Positions 46,913 through 56,000 of a stretch of DNA of 64,000 nucleotides are shown here, piece after piece. The translations under genes and the position numbers were made by a program. The notes beneath the pieces were generated by a model. It saw only the letters and a list, made by a program, of their open reading frames with translations, was not told the DNA's origin and ran no database searches. Position 1 is the first letter of the stretch, and each line of letters starts with the position of its first letter. This DNA is from Caulobacter sp. UNC358MFTsu5.1 (GTDB lineage: Bacteria; Pseudomonadota; Alphaproteobacteria; Caulobacterales; Caulobacteraceae): contig NZ_JONW01000007.1 of assembly GCF_000712075.1 (NCBI RefSeq), positions 124,001 through 188,000 of the forward strand, given 5' to 3'.

Positions 46913-47731
46913 ATGAGCGACGAGGCCCTGACCGTCCTGCTGGCCGACGACGAGCCGCTGGCGCTGCGCCGCCTGCGCCGCCTGACGGGCGAGGTCGAGG
47001 GCGTGCGGATCGTGGCGACGGCCAGCGACGGCGACCAGGCTCTGGCCCTGGCGCGCGAGACCGCCGCCCAGGTGGTGATCATCGACATCAAGATGCCGGG
47101 CCGCGACGGGGTCAGCGTGGCCCGCGCCCTGGCCGGACCAGAAGGCCCGGTGGTGATCTTCGCCACCGCCTTCGACCGCTACGCCATCCAGGCCTTCGAC
47201 CTGGCGGCCGTGGACTACCTGCTCAAGCCCTTCGACGGGGCGCGGGTGGCCGAGGCCCTGGCCCGGGCCCGGGCGCAGATCCGGGCGCGCGAGGCCGAGC
47301 AGCGGATCGGCGAGCTGCGGGCCATCGTCCAGGACCTGAGAGAAGGCGGGCGCGCCGCCGACAGCCGCTTCGAGACCGAGCTGTGGATCGACGGCCGGGG
47401 CGGGGCCCAGCGGGTGCTGGTGCGCGACCTCGACTGGATCGAGGCCGAGCGCGACTATGTCCGCCTGCACGTGGGCGCGCGAAGCTATCTGGTCCGGGAC
47501 TCGATCCGCAACCTAGTCGAGCGGCTGGACCCCGAGGCCTTCGTGCGCATCCATCGGTCGGCGGTGGTCCAGCGCGATCGGGTGGCCCAGCTGGCGCCGC
47601 GTCCCGGCGGCGGGCTGACGGCGGTGCTGTCGACCGGCGCCCGGCCGGCGGTGGGCCGCAGCCACGCCGCGGCGGTGCGGCGGCTGTTCCGGCGCTCGTC
47701 GGGCCGGACGCGGACGTCCGAGCCTTCGTAA
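46913..47731 (+). CDS. LytTR-family response regulator
   Basis: A 272-residue regulator: receiver domain with phospho-Asp58 (VVIIDIKMPGRDG) and Lys in YLLKPFDG, and a C-terminal LytTR DNA-binding domain (RVLVRDLDWIEAERDYVRLHVGARSYLVRDS, FVRIHRSAVVQRDRVAQL). Partner of the kinase just upstream. The target genes are not obvious; the neighbouring MarR group is divergent. Confidence 0.92.
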   Translation: MSDEALTVLLADDEPLALRRLRRLTGEVEGVRIVATASDGDQALALARETAAQVVIIDIKMPGRDGVSVARALAGPEGPVVIFATAFDRYAIQAFDLAAVDYLLKPFDGARVAEALARARAQIRAREAEQRIGELRAIVQDLREGGRAADSRFETELWIDGRGGAQRVLVRDLDWIEAERDYVRLHVGARSYLVRDSIRNLVERLDPEAFVRIHRSAVVQRDRVAQLAPRPGGGLTAVLSTGARPAVGRSHAAAVRRLFRRSSGRTRTSEPS

Positions 47732-47884
47732 GAGGGCCGCTGCAGGTCTGGATATCTTGGAGAGGAGCGCGGGGCGGAGCCGCCGCGTCGGACGCCAGGG
47801 GCTGTCCGGAAGAGCCGCGTCGTTCGACCGGGTGGGGCGAGCCGACGGGCGGGCGCTTCAGCCGTGTCGCTTGAAGGCCGGGAT

Positions 47885-47912
47885 GAGCGGCCGGCGGTGA
47901 GGCCGGCCGCTC
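47885..47912 (-). terminator. Hairpin after the HU gene
   Basis: A perfect 11-base stem GAGCGGCCGGC / GCCGGCCGCTC with a 6-base loop, 9 bases after the HU stop. There is no clear T-tract. Confidence 0.55.
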
Positions 47913-47921
47913 GCCGAGGGA

Positions 47922-48200
47922 TTAGCCGTTGACGGCGTCCTTCAGTTGCTTGGCCGGCGTGAAGGCGACCTTCTTGCTGGCGGCGATTTCGATCGCGGCG
48001 CCGGTCGAGGGGTTGCGGCCGGTGCGGGCCGGCTTGGCCTGGACCTTGAACTTGCCGAAGCCCGGGATCGAGACTTCTTCGCCCTTCACGGCGGCGGTCG
48101 TCAGCGACTTGAAGACGCCGTCGATGATGGCCTTGGCTTGAGCCTTGGTCAGCTTGTCGTCGGCGGCCACGGCGGCGTCGACCAGATCCGAAACGTTCAT
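47922..48200 (-). CDS. HU family nucleoid protein
   Basis: A 92-residue histone-like protein that bends and compacts DNA. It starts MNVSDLVDAAVAADDKLTKAQAKAIIDGVF and has the DNA-contact signature GFGKFKVQAKPARTGRNPSTG. Normal HU length. The 272 bases upstream hold no gene I can support and should include its promoter. Confidence 0.95.
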   Translation of the reverse strand: MNVSDLVDAAVAADDKLTKAQAKAIIDGVFKSLTTAAVKGEEVSIPGFGKFKVQAKPARTGRNPSTGAAIEIAASKKVAFTPAKQLKDAVNG

Positions 48201-48472
48201 AAATCAGCTCATCTGCTGGGAATCAAAAGAGACCCAACCCTGCCGGGCCAAACGCGCTTTGTCACCTCATGTTGAGAACAAGGGTTAACGCGCCGATCCG
48301 ACGAAGGCGGGCAGGCGTCAGCTTGCGGAGAATCCCCGCCATATCAACCCCTTAAAGGAGCTCGGCGGCGCTGATCGCTGTGGAAATCTCGGCGCCGGCG
48401 GCAGGGCGGGCCGATTGTGCGGGTGCGAAGGCGACAGGCGAATCCGCGAGAATCGCCGAGGGAACCGCCCGG

Positions 48473-49627
48473 CTAGGGTTCGGCGGTGCGGATCGCGGCG
48501 GGGCCGGCGGGCAGGGCCAGGGTCGCTTCGTGACGCAGTTTCCGGCCGTCGAAGGCGAAGGATTCGACCGTCTGGCCGACCATGCACTGGACCAGAAGAC
48601 GCCGGGAATCGCGCGACCAGGCCACGCCCTGGCCCCAGGCGCCGACCGGGGCCTGGGCCACCTTGACCAGCCGTCGGCCGTCGATCCGCCAGACCTGGAC
48701 CAGGCCCTGGAGGTGATAGCCGGGCGCCTTGGTCGAGAGGTTGGAGCCCTCGTTGACGTTGACGGCCACGTAACGGCCGTCGGGCGACATCTTCAGCCCC
48801 TCGGGCGTCAGGCCCACCGACACGGTGTCGACGACGACGGGGACGGGCGGGGCCAGGTCGATCAGGCTGATGGTGTCGACGTCGCGGCCGCCGCCGCCGA
48901 TGTTGCCCGACACCGCGAAGCGGCGCGGCCCGTCGGTGTCGATCTGGTAGGGCCGCAGCCCGGCCGCCAGGCTCACGGACGTCAGGGTCACCTTCGCGCC
49001 GTCGACGGCCAGCTGGACGATCCTGTGGTCGTGGTCGCGCGAGACCAGCGCCCGGCGGTCGCCGTCGAAGAAGATCGGCATGGCCGGCGAGGAGTCCGGG
49101 TCGCCCACCTTGACCTTGCCGGCCGGCGCGGCGACGCCGTCCGCCAGGGTGAAGACGCTGACCGTGCCCTCGGCGCGGTTGGCGACCATGGCCAGGGTCC
49201 CGGCGCGGTTGATCGACACCCCCGAGGCCCCGGCCCCGGCGTGCAGGGTGGCGGTGACCTTCAGGGTCTTCAGGTCAATGATGCTGACCAGGTCGTCGGG
49301 AACGATCCGGGTCGGGTCGGCCGGGTCGATCCTGCGGGCCGAGGTGACCAGGGCGAACGACCCGTCCGGGGCCACCGCGACGCTGGACGGCGGGCCGATG
49401 ACGCTGGTCGGCGCGGCCACCTCGCCGACGATCCGGGGCGGCGAGGCCGACAGGTCGATCAGCGACACCGAGTCCGGACGCGGATGGGCCGGGACCACCT
49501 GGGCGCCGTCGTCCAGCACCTGCTTGCCGTCGTTGGCCGAGACCGCGATCTGGGCGTGGCCCGTTCCGGCCAGGGTCTGGGCCAGGGTCAGGGCCAGGAC
49601 GGCGGCGAGGAGCGGGCGGACGGGCAT
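48473..49627 (-). CDS. Secreted YncE-like beta-propeller protein
   Basis: An exported 384-residue protein with a signal peptide (1-25, GTGHA-QI) and about seven beta-propeller blades of the 40-residue type (SVAVAPDGSFALVTSARR, SGVSINRAGTLAMVANRAEGTVSVF, EGLKMSPDGRYVAVNVNEGS). Such proteins are usually periplasmic scaffolds or binding proteins. ATG 49627 begins the signal peptide. It follows the TonB receptor after a terminator-like hairpin and may serve the same uptake system. Confidence 0.82.
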   Translation of the reverse strand: MPVRPLLAAVLALTLAQTLAGTGHAQIAVSANDGKQVLDDGAQVVPAHPRPDSVSLIDLSASPPRIVGEVAAPTSVIGPPSSVAVAPDGSFALVTSARRIDPADPTRIVPDDLVSIIDLKTLKVTATLHAGAGASGVSINRAGTLAMVANRAEGTVSVFTLADGVAAPAGKVKVGDPDSSPAMPIFFDGDRRALVSRDHDHRIVQLAVDGAKVTLTSVSLAAGLRPYQIDTDGPRRFAVSGNIGGGGRDVDTISLIDLAPPVPVVVDTVSVGLTPEGLKMSPDGRYVAVNVNEGSNLSTKAPGYHLQGLVQVWRIDGRRLVKVAQAPVGAWGQGVAWSRDSRRLLVQCMVGQTVESFAFDGRKLRHEATLALPAGPAAIRTAEP

Positions 49628-49681
49628 GCGGAAGATCCTGACGGTTCGGCGCGCGGCGCGCCAGTTGCGGCGAACGGCAAA

Positions 49682-49713
49682 GCGCGCGAACGCCGGGAGG
49701 GACGTTCGCGCGC
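49682..49713 (-). terminator. Hairpin after the TonB receptor gene
   Basis: A perfect 11-base stem GCGCGCGAACG / CGTTCGCGCGC around a 10-base loop, followed on the minus strand by TTTGCC. It lies 58 bases after the receptor stop. Confidence 0.6.
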
Positions 49714-49771
49714 CTCTGCTGTCGATGCGCGCGGCGGGGACAAATCCACCGCGCCATCGCTTCATCCGGGA

Positions 49772-52603
49772 CTAGTAGGTGTAGCGAACGCCCAGAATGA
49801 ACTCGCGACCCGTGTGGTGGTAGAACGAGCTCCGGTCGGCGACGGAGTCGTTGAACTGGTCCTGGTACTCGTCGGTCAGGTTCACCCCTTCGAAGGTGAG
49901 CTTGAAGTGGTCGTTGATCGTGTACTGCAGCGAGGCGTCGACGTTCAGCGTCTCGTTGGTGCCGTCGGCGTTGGTGCCGGCTTCCGAACCTGGGACGCGG
50001 GTCAGGTAGCTGTCACGATAGGCCACCGAGGCCCGGGCGCTCCATTTGCTGTCCTCGTAGTAGATCGTGGCGTTGTACGAGCTGGGCGACAGGCCCGTCA
50101 GGTTGGCCGTGGCCACCACCGCGCCGGCGCCGTTCAGGTAGTTGATCGACGATTTGACGTGCGTGTAGTTCAGCAGCACGCCGGTGTGGCTGAGGAAGCC
50201 CGGCAGGAAGGTCAGCGGCTGCTGGTAGTTGATCTCGTAGCCGGTCAGGTCGCCGCCGGGGGTGTTGCTGGGGGCGGTGAACTGCCACTGGGCGTCCACG
50301 CTGCAGCCGTTGGTCGTGCCGCAGGCGGCGATGGCCACGCTGTCGGGCAGGCCGAATGGGTTGCCGGTGAAGGTCGAGTTGGTCTGCAGCGTCTGGACGA
50401 AGCTGCCGATCTCCTTCTTGAACAGCGCCAGCGACAGCAGGCCCGACTGCTGGAAGTACCATTCGAACGACAGGTCGTAGGCCTTGGCCCGGAACGGGTC
50501 GAGGTTGGGGTTGCCGGCGCTGACGCTGCGGCCCGCGCCCGAGACGCTGATCGTCGCGCCCGGCGTCAGGCTGCCCAGGTCCGGCCGCGACATCACCTTG
50601 GCCGCGCCGAAGCGGATCAGGAAGTTGTCCATCGGCTCGTAGACCACGTTCATCGACGGCAGGGTGTCGCTGTATTCGCGCGACGCCTCGATCGCCACCG
50701 GCGCGCCGCTGACATAGGTGTAGCCGTTCGAGTTCTGCTTGGTCTTGACGTACCGGACGCCGAAGTTGCCGCGCAGGGGATGGCCGGCGACCTCGGTGTT
50801 GAAGTCGGCCTGGACGTAGCCGCCCAGGTCCTTTTCCTCGACGCCGCGGTTGTTGCCCAGCGCCGGCTCCTTGCCCAGCTTGAACGTGCCGCCATAGGCG
50901 GTCTGGTCGTAGAGGCTGAGCACCGAGGCGGCCTTCTGGACGTCGGGGATCAGCACGTCGACGCCGGCGAAGTTGGCGATCTTGCCGTAGGTCGAGCGGT
51001 CGATCGCCACCAGGGCGGCCGGCACGGTGGGCTCGATATTGGTGCTGGTGCCGTTCGAGCGGCGCACCTCGGTGGTGTCGAACTTGTATTCCTTGTACGA
51101 GCCGCCGGCGCTCAGCTTGAAGATGCCGAGATTGGCCCATTCGCCGTCCAACTGGGCGACGTCATAGGTGTTGACCGCCGACTGCGGGCGCTCGCGGATC
51201 TGGGTCAGCACCCACTTGGTGGGGTCGGTCAGGGCCGCGCTGCCGTAGTCGATCTTGGGCAGGTTGCCGTCGCTGTAGTCGTAGGAATAGCCCTGGACGT
51301 TGAACTGGTCGAACTGGACGGTCGTCTGGATCGGGTTCTGGTGGTCGGACTTGGAGTGGCCGAGCAGGCCGGTGATCTTGATGTCGTCGGTGATGTTCTG
51401 CTCGAGGTTCACGCCGAACTGGGTGAACTTGGTGTCCAGCTCGTCGAAGCGGTTCTCGACCCGCAGGTCGACGTTGTCGAACTTGCCGGCGATCATGGTG
51501 TTGTTGCTGTCGATCGTCGACGAGACCACGTGGGTCTGGGCGATGCCGCACGAGGTGGCGACGTTGGCGGCCGTGCAGGCCCCGCCGACGCTGAACGACG
51601 GCGCCTCCAGGTACTGCTCCTCGCGCGTGCCCTTGAAGTCGGCGTAGAGGGCGTCGAAGCTCAGCAGGGTCTTGTCAGTGGGCCGCCACTGCAGCGACAG
51701 GGTGCCGCCCAGGCGCTTCTGGTCGTCGGTGTAGTTGTCGTATCGCGGGAAGCGCGGGTGGAAGGCGGCGTTGTTGGCGGCGGCGGCCGGGTTGACCGTG
51801 GTCGGCAGGCCCGCGCCGTTGGGCAGGGCGTCGAAGCCCGGGCTGAAGGCGTTGCCGGTGGCCCAGCGCACGGTCGAGGAGCCGTTGTCGTCCAGCTGGC
51901 GCTTGGTGTAGGCGACCGACAGCAACGCGCCGAAGGTGTCGTCCTTCCACGTGTTGGAGATCATGAAGGCGCCGCGCGGATTGGTCGACTTGGCCAGGTC
52001 GTTGTAGCTGCCCTGCACCGAGCCGGCCATCTTGAAGCCGTGATAGTCGAAGGGGCGGGCGGTGCGCAGGTCGACCGTGGCGCCCAGCGAGCCTTCCTCG
52101 ATGGCCGCCTCGGCGGTCTTGCGCACGGTGATGGCGCTGAACAGGTCCGAGGCGAAGACGTTGAAGTCGAACGAGCGGCCGCGGTTGGTGCCGCCGCCGG
52201 CGTCCGAGCCGCCCGCGGTGGTCAGGGCTTCCATGCCGTTGATGCGCACGCGGGTGAACTGGGGACCCAGGCCCCGCACCGAGATCTGGCGGCCCTCGCC
52301 GCCGTCGCGCGCCAGGGCGACGCCGGGGATGCGCTGGATGGATTCCGAGAGGTTCAGGTCGGGGAACTTGCCGATGTCCTCGGCCAGGATGGAGTCGACG
52401 GCGGCCGACTCCTCGCGCTTGACGTTCAGCGCCTTGGCCAGGCTGGAGCGGAAGCCGGTGACGACCACTTCTTCCACCGAGGTCTGATCATCGGCGGCGG
52501 CCGGCGCGGCCTGCCGCGCGGCGGCGGGGGTGGCGGCGAGGCCGAAGCAGACAGCGGCCATGGACGCGCTCGCCAACCAGACGCGGCGTTGAACTGTAGA
52601 CAT
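49772..52603 (-). CDS. TonB-dependent receptor (sugar/oligosaccharide type)
   Basis: Outer-membrane receptor of 943 residues. Signal peptide (1-29, PAAA-RQ), TonB-box-like VEEVVVTGFRSSLAKAL, plug with SIQRIPGVALARDGGEGRQISVRGLGPQFTRVRINGMEA, and a barrel ending in a C-terminal aromatic (LGVRYTY). This is the Caulobacter-type carbohydrate receptor class. A LysR-type site (52744-52782), shared with the GH28 gene and tarD, lies about 140 bases upstream, so it likely imports a pectin-derived oligosaccharide. Start ATG 52603. Confidence 0.93.
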   Translation of the reverse strand: MSTVQRRVWLASASMAAVCFGLAATPAAARQAAPAAADDQTSVEEVVVTGFRSSLAKALNVKREESAAVDSILAEDIGKFPDLNLSESIQRIPGVALARDGGEGRQISVRGLGPQFTRVRINGMEALTTAGGSDAGGGTNRGRSFDFNVFASDLFSAITVRKTAEAAIEEGSLGATVDLRTARPFDYHGFKMAGSVQGSYNDLAKSTNPRGAFMISNTWKDDTFGALLSVAYTKRQLDDNGSSTVRWATGNAFSPGFDALPNGAGLPTTVNPAAAANNAAFHPRFPRYDNYTDDQKRLGGTLSLQWRPTDKTLLSFDALYADFKGTREEQYLEAPSFSVGGACTAANVATSCGIAQTHVVSSTIDSNNTMIAGKFDNVDLRVENRFDELDTKFTQFGVNLEQNITDDIKITGLLGHSKSDHQNPIQTTVQFDQFNVQGYSYDYSDGNLPKIDYGSAALTDPTKWVLTQIRERPQSAVNTYDVAQLDGEWANLGIFKLSAGGSYKEYKFDTTEVRRSNGTSTNIEPTVPAALVAIDRSTYGKIANFAGVDVLIPDVQKAASVLSLYDQTAYGGTFKLGKEPALGNNRGVEEKDLGGYVQADFNTEVAGHPLRGNFGVRYVKTKQNSNGYTYVSGAPVAIEASREYSDTLPSMNVVYEPMDNFLIRFGAAKVMSRPDLGSLTPGATISVSGAGRSVSAGNPNLDPFRAKAYDLSFEWYFQQSGLLSLALFKKEIGSFVQTLQTNSTFTGNPFGLPDSVAIAACGTTNGCSVDAQWQFTAPSNTPGGDLTGYEINYQQPLTFLPGFLSHTGVLLNYTHVKSSINYLNGAGAVVATANLTGLSPSSYNATIYYEDSKWSARASVAYRDSYLTRVPGSEAGTNADGTNETLNVDASLQYTINDHFKLTFEGVNLTDEYQDQFNDSVADRSSFYHHTGREFILGVRYTY

Positions 52604-52743
52604 GTATCTTCCCTCCCGACGGGACTTTAGTCCGGACCCTGTTCGGTCCTGTTTTCGGGAAGGGGCGGCGCTCGGTCCGGTCATTCGGAGCGGCGGCGGA
52701 ACCTCGTCCCGCCAGGAGACTAGGAGCTCCCGGCGGCGCGCCG

Positions 52744-52782
52744 CCAATGCCGTTCCGGAACGTCGCGATGCCGGTCCGGCAT
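52744..52782. promoter_or_regulatory. LysR-type site A (CCAATGCCG-N15-ATGCC-N5-GGCAT)
   Basis: Perfect fit to the five-site consensus: CCAATGCCG at 52744, ATGCC at 52768, GGCAT at 52778. The ATGCC-N5-GGCAT part is a classical T-N11-A palindrome. It overlaps the stop of the small HTH gene and faces the TonB receptor. Confidence 0.65.
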
Positions 52783-52985
52783 CACGCCGCGAGCGACATC
52801 AACCGTTCGTAGCGCTGGAGGATGCGCTCTAGCGTCGAACGCTTGATCGGCTTGCCGTCGCGCAGCTTGGTCCAGGTGGTTTCGCTGATCGCATAGCAGT
52901 CGAACAGATGCTCGCGCGTCACGGCGGGCAGCCGGGCGCGCAGGCGTTGGACGATGTCGCGGGGTACGGTGAGGGTTTCGGCCAT
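52782..52985 (-). CDS. Small HTH-like DNA-binding protein
   Basis: A 67-residue protein with a helix-turn-helix-like stretch (HLFDCYAISETTWTKLRDGKPIKRSTLERILQRYERL), similar in style to Cro/CI-type small regulators. ATG 52985 begins the conserved part. It sits between the LamG gene (51-base gap, with a hairpin) and the TonB receptor, all on the same strand. Possibly a local regulator; no family assigned firmly. Confidence 0.62.
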   Translation of the reverse strand: MAETLTVPRDIVQRLRARLPAVTREHLFDCYAISETTWTKLRDGKPIKRSTLERILQRYERLMSLAA

Positions 52986-52999
52986 GGGCAGGGTAACGC

Positions 53000-53023
53000 C
53001 CCCGGAGCGCGTCCGCTCCGGGG
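53000..53023 (-). terminator. Hairpin after the LamG gene
   Basis: A perfect 9-base stem CCCCGGAGC / GCTCCGGGG with loop GCGTCC, 13 bases after the stop. There is no T-tract, so it may work with Rho or protect the transcript. Confidence 0.5.
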
Positions 53024-53036
53024 TCTCCAAGTTGGA

Positions 53037-56000
53037 TCAAGGGGCGATGACGGTGTTGTTGAGCTGGGTGATTTCCGGTGCGTCGGCCGGGGTGAGGATG
53101 CGGACCCGGTAGCCGGTCTTCCAGCCGGCCTTGAGCGAGACCTGAACGGTCTTGGGCTTCAGGTCGAGCGGGGCGGGCAGGACCGGGGTGGTGGTCCGGG
53201 CCAGCTCCTTGCCCGAGGCGTCCTCCACCACGACCACCGAGGCCGGAGCCGGCTTGGCGCCCAGGCTGTGCACGGTGATGGTCAGGCCCGACTTGCCGGC
53301 CTTGACGTCGTCGCGGCCGATCCCGAGGTCGGGACGGTCGGTGACGGGCGTGGCGGCGGGGGTCTGCAGGGCGAACTCCCAGGTCGTGGTCTTGCCCGGT
53401 GCGAAGGTCATGTCGAGGCCGACGGTGCGCTCGAGGGCCACCGAAGCGGCCGGATCGCTCGCGCCTTCCACGGCCCGCGTCACCGACCACCGGCCGGCGG
53501 CGACGTCCCATCCGGTCATCACCGCGTGAATCGGCTGGGCGGTCAGGTTGTAGCCGGTGACCTTGAAGCTTTTCTGTCCGCCGGTGACCAGGATGCCGAC
53601 GTCCTCGGCCGCGGTCGGGGTGTCGAACCGCCAGCTGACCAGGGCGCCGGGGAACATCTGGTTGCGGGCCAGGGCCATGGCGCCCAGGCGCGAGCGCTGC
53701 AGGACGGCGCTGGACAGCTCCACGCGGTCCGACCACCAGTGGGCCTCGGTGACCATCCACATCCGCTGTTCGGCGGTGACGATCTCGTCGCCATAGGCCT
53801 TTTCGAGATAGGCGGTGTCGCCGGTCGAGCGCCAGGCCTCGTACAGCAGGAACGGATCGTCGGCGCCCTTGGCGATCGCCGCCTTCAGGCCCGGGGTCTG
53901 GGCGTCGCGCAGGCCCAGCATGTCGATCACGTCGCTGTTGAGCTCGTCGACGCCCTTCAGGCCGGTGCGGGCCATCTCGCCCTGCAGCGGACGCAGGTAC
54001 TTGTCGTCGCCGGTCCAGCGCCAGGCGGCCCAGAACAGCTGCATGGCCGAGACGTTGCCGCGGCCCTTGCCGACCAGTTCGCCGCGCGACTGGCCGGTGG
54101 CGGCGTGGATGTCCTCGGGGAAGCGCCAGGTCCCGTCCGGGTCCTGCTTGCCGTGCGCCAGGTGGCCGTCGGCCAGGTCGACGATCAGCTTCTTGATGGT
54201 CGGATCGCCGTTGAAGTCGGCCAGCACGATGCCGGGGTGCAGGATCAGGTACGAGTAGGGGTGCGACCAGCCCCAGGGGCCGTCGCGCGAGACGTCGGTG
54301 GCCGAGAAGAACCGGCTGACGGCGTGCACGTGGCCGTCCTCGGCCTTGTGCATCACGGTGGGATAGGCGCGGGCCGTCTCCATCAGCCGCTCGACGATCT
54401 TGGGATCGCCGAAGCTGGTGTACATGGCCTCGGCCTTGAGGTTGATCGCCTCCTCGTACGAGTGCAGCTCGTCGGTTTTGATCTTGCCCAGGCCCAGCGG
54501 CATCATGTCGTTCTTGTAGGCCGCGTCGAGCAGGGCGTTCAGCGACGCGGTGGTCTTGTCCGGGATGTCGCCCATCAGGGCCAGGGGCGGCCACTGGTGG
54601 GTCAGGTCGTTGTCGTCCGAGATGCCGCCGCCGAAGTCGCCGTAGGGCGACTGGCGGTTGTCGATCCACCACTCGATGAACTTGCGGACCCGCTTGAGGT
54701 CCTCGACCTGCAGGAAGGCCCACTTGGGCACGCCGGCCGGGGCGGTCGGCAGGGTGACGGCCGGACCCGGCTGCTCGGGATTGAGCTCGAACCACATCTC
54801 GCGGCCGTGCGGGTTCTTGGGGTCGACCTTCAGCAGGTCCGACAGCTCCAGGTCCAGGCGGGCGTAGCGGGCCAGGCGTTTGGAGACGTCGTGCTCCTCC
54901 ACCAGGAAGGCCAGGTTGTCGCGGGCCTGGGCCAGACGGTCGGCGACGTGCTCGGCCTTGGCGTCGTCGGCCGGCTTGAACTTCAGGCGCACGGCCATGC
55001 CGTCCAGCGACTTGGCGTCGAAGTCCGAACCCGCGCCGGCGATGCTCAGATACAGGCTCTTGCCGGCGGGCAGGATGCGGTCGCGGGTGTCGAGGAACAC
55101 CGTGCGGGCCTCGCCCGGCTTGACCGAGACGTTGACGTCCAGCAGGTCGCGGCCCGGCCATAGCGGGTCCTTGACCTTGATGTTCAGCGGGAACAGGCCG
55201 CCGTGGGTGGCCTTGACGTTCAGGGCGGGGATGTCGATCGCCACGCCGTCCAGGCCGACGTCGGCGCCTTGCCAGCCGTACTCGAACTTGCCCACCGGAC
55301 CGCCGGGGCGGCCCAGCCGGAAGTCGGCGGGGATCAGGATGTGGACGATCGGCTGGCTCGGGCCGGCGACGTCGGCCCGAGCCTTGAGCGGGGCGCCGGC
55401 GGGCAGGGCGGCCACGGTGGTCCGCTCGCCGGCCGCGTACCGGCCCTTCACGAAGGTCGAGAGCTCGTCCAGCGTCGGGTAGGTGGCCGGGTCGGCGCCC
55501 GGGCGCACGACGTAGCTCAGGGTGAACTCGTCCGGCTCGGCGGCGGCGCTGACGTTGTAGGCCCCCAGCTCCTGGATCGGGGTTTCCTGCACCACGTTGT
55601 CGAACCGCAGCTTGCCGCCCTTCAGGGCTGCGAACTGGTTGAAGGTGCGCAGTTCGCCCTTGGGCCGCTTGGCCAGCGGGGTCTCCTTGCCGGCCGCGTC
55701 GATGGTGGTCAGGGACCCGTAGGCCGCGCCCTGGAACTCCAGCCGGTTATAGGGCTCGTCCGGCAGGGTGAAGGTGACGGCCTTGCCGCCCTCCACATAG
55801 ACGTTCCAGTCCGGCAGCTCGAAATAGTCGTGGCGGCCGGGCAGTTTCGAGCGGTTGTAGACGCCGGGCCAGGTGGTCTCGGGGATGCCGTCCGAGCCCA
55901 GGCTCATGCGCTCCTTGATGTCGTACTGGTCGGTGAACTCGACCTTGCGGATCGTGGTCCGGGCGTCGGCCAGGTAGGGCGGCGGGTCGGCCGGGCGGTT

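Noticed and set aside
48380..52630. 1416-residue plus-strand frame
   Set aside because: Antisense to the propeller and TonB receptor genes; no signal peptide or motif.
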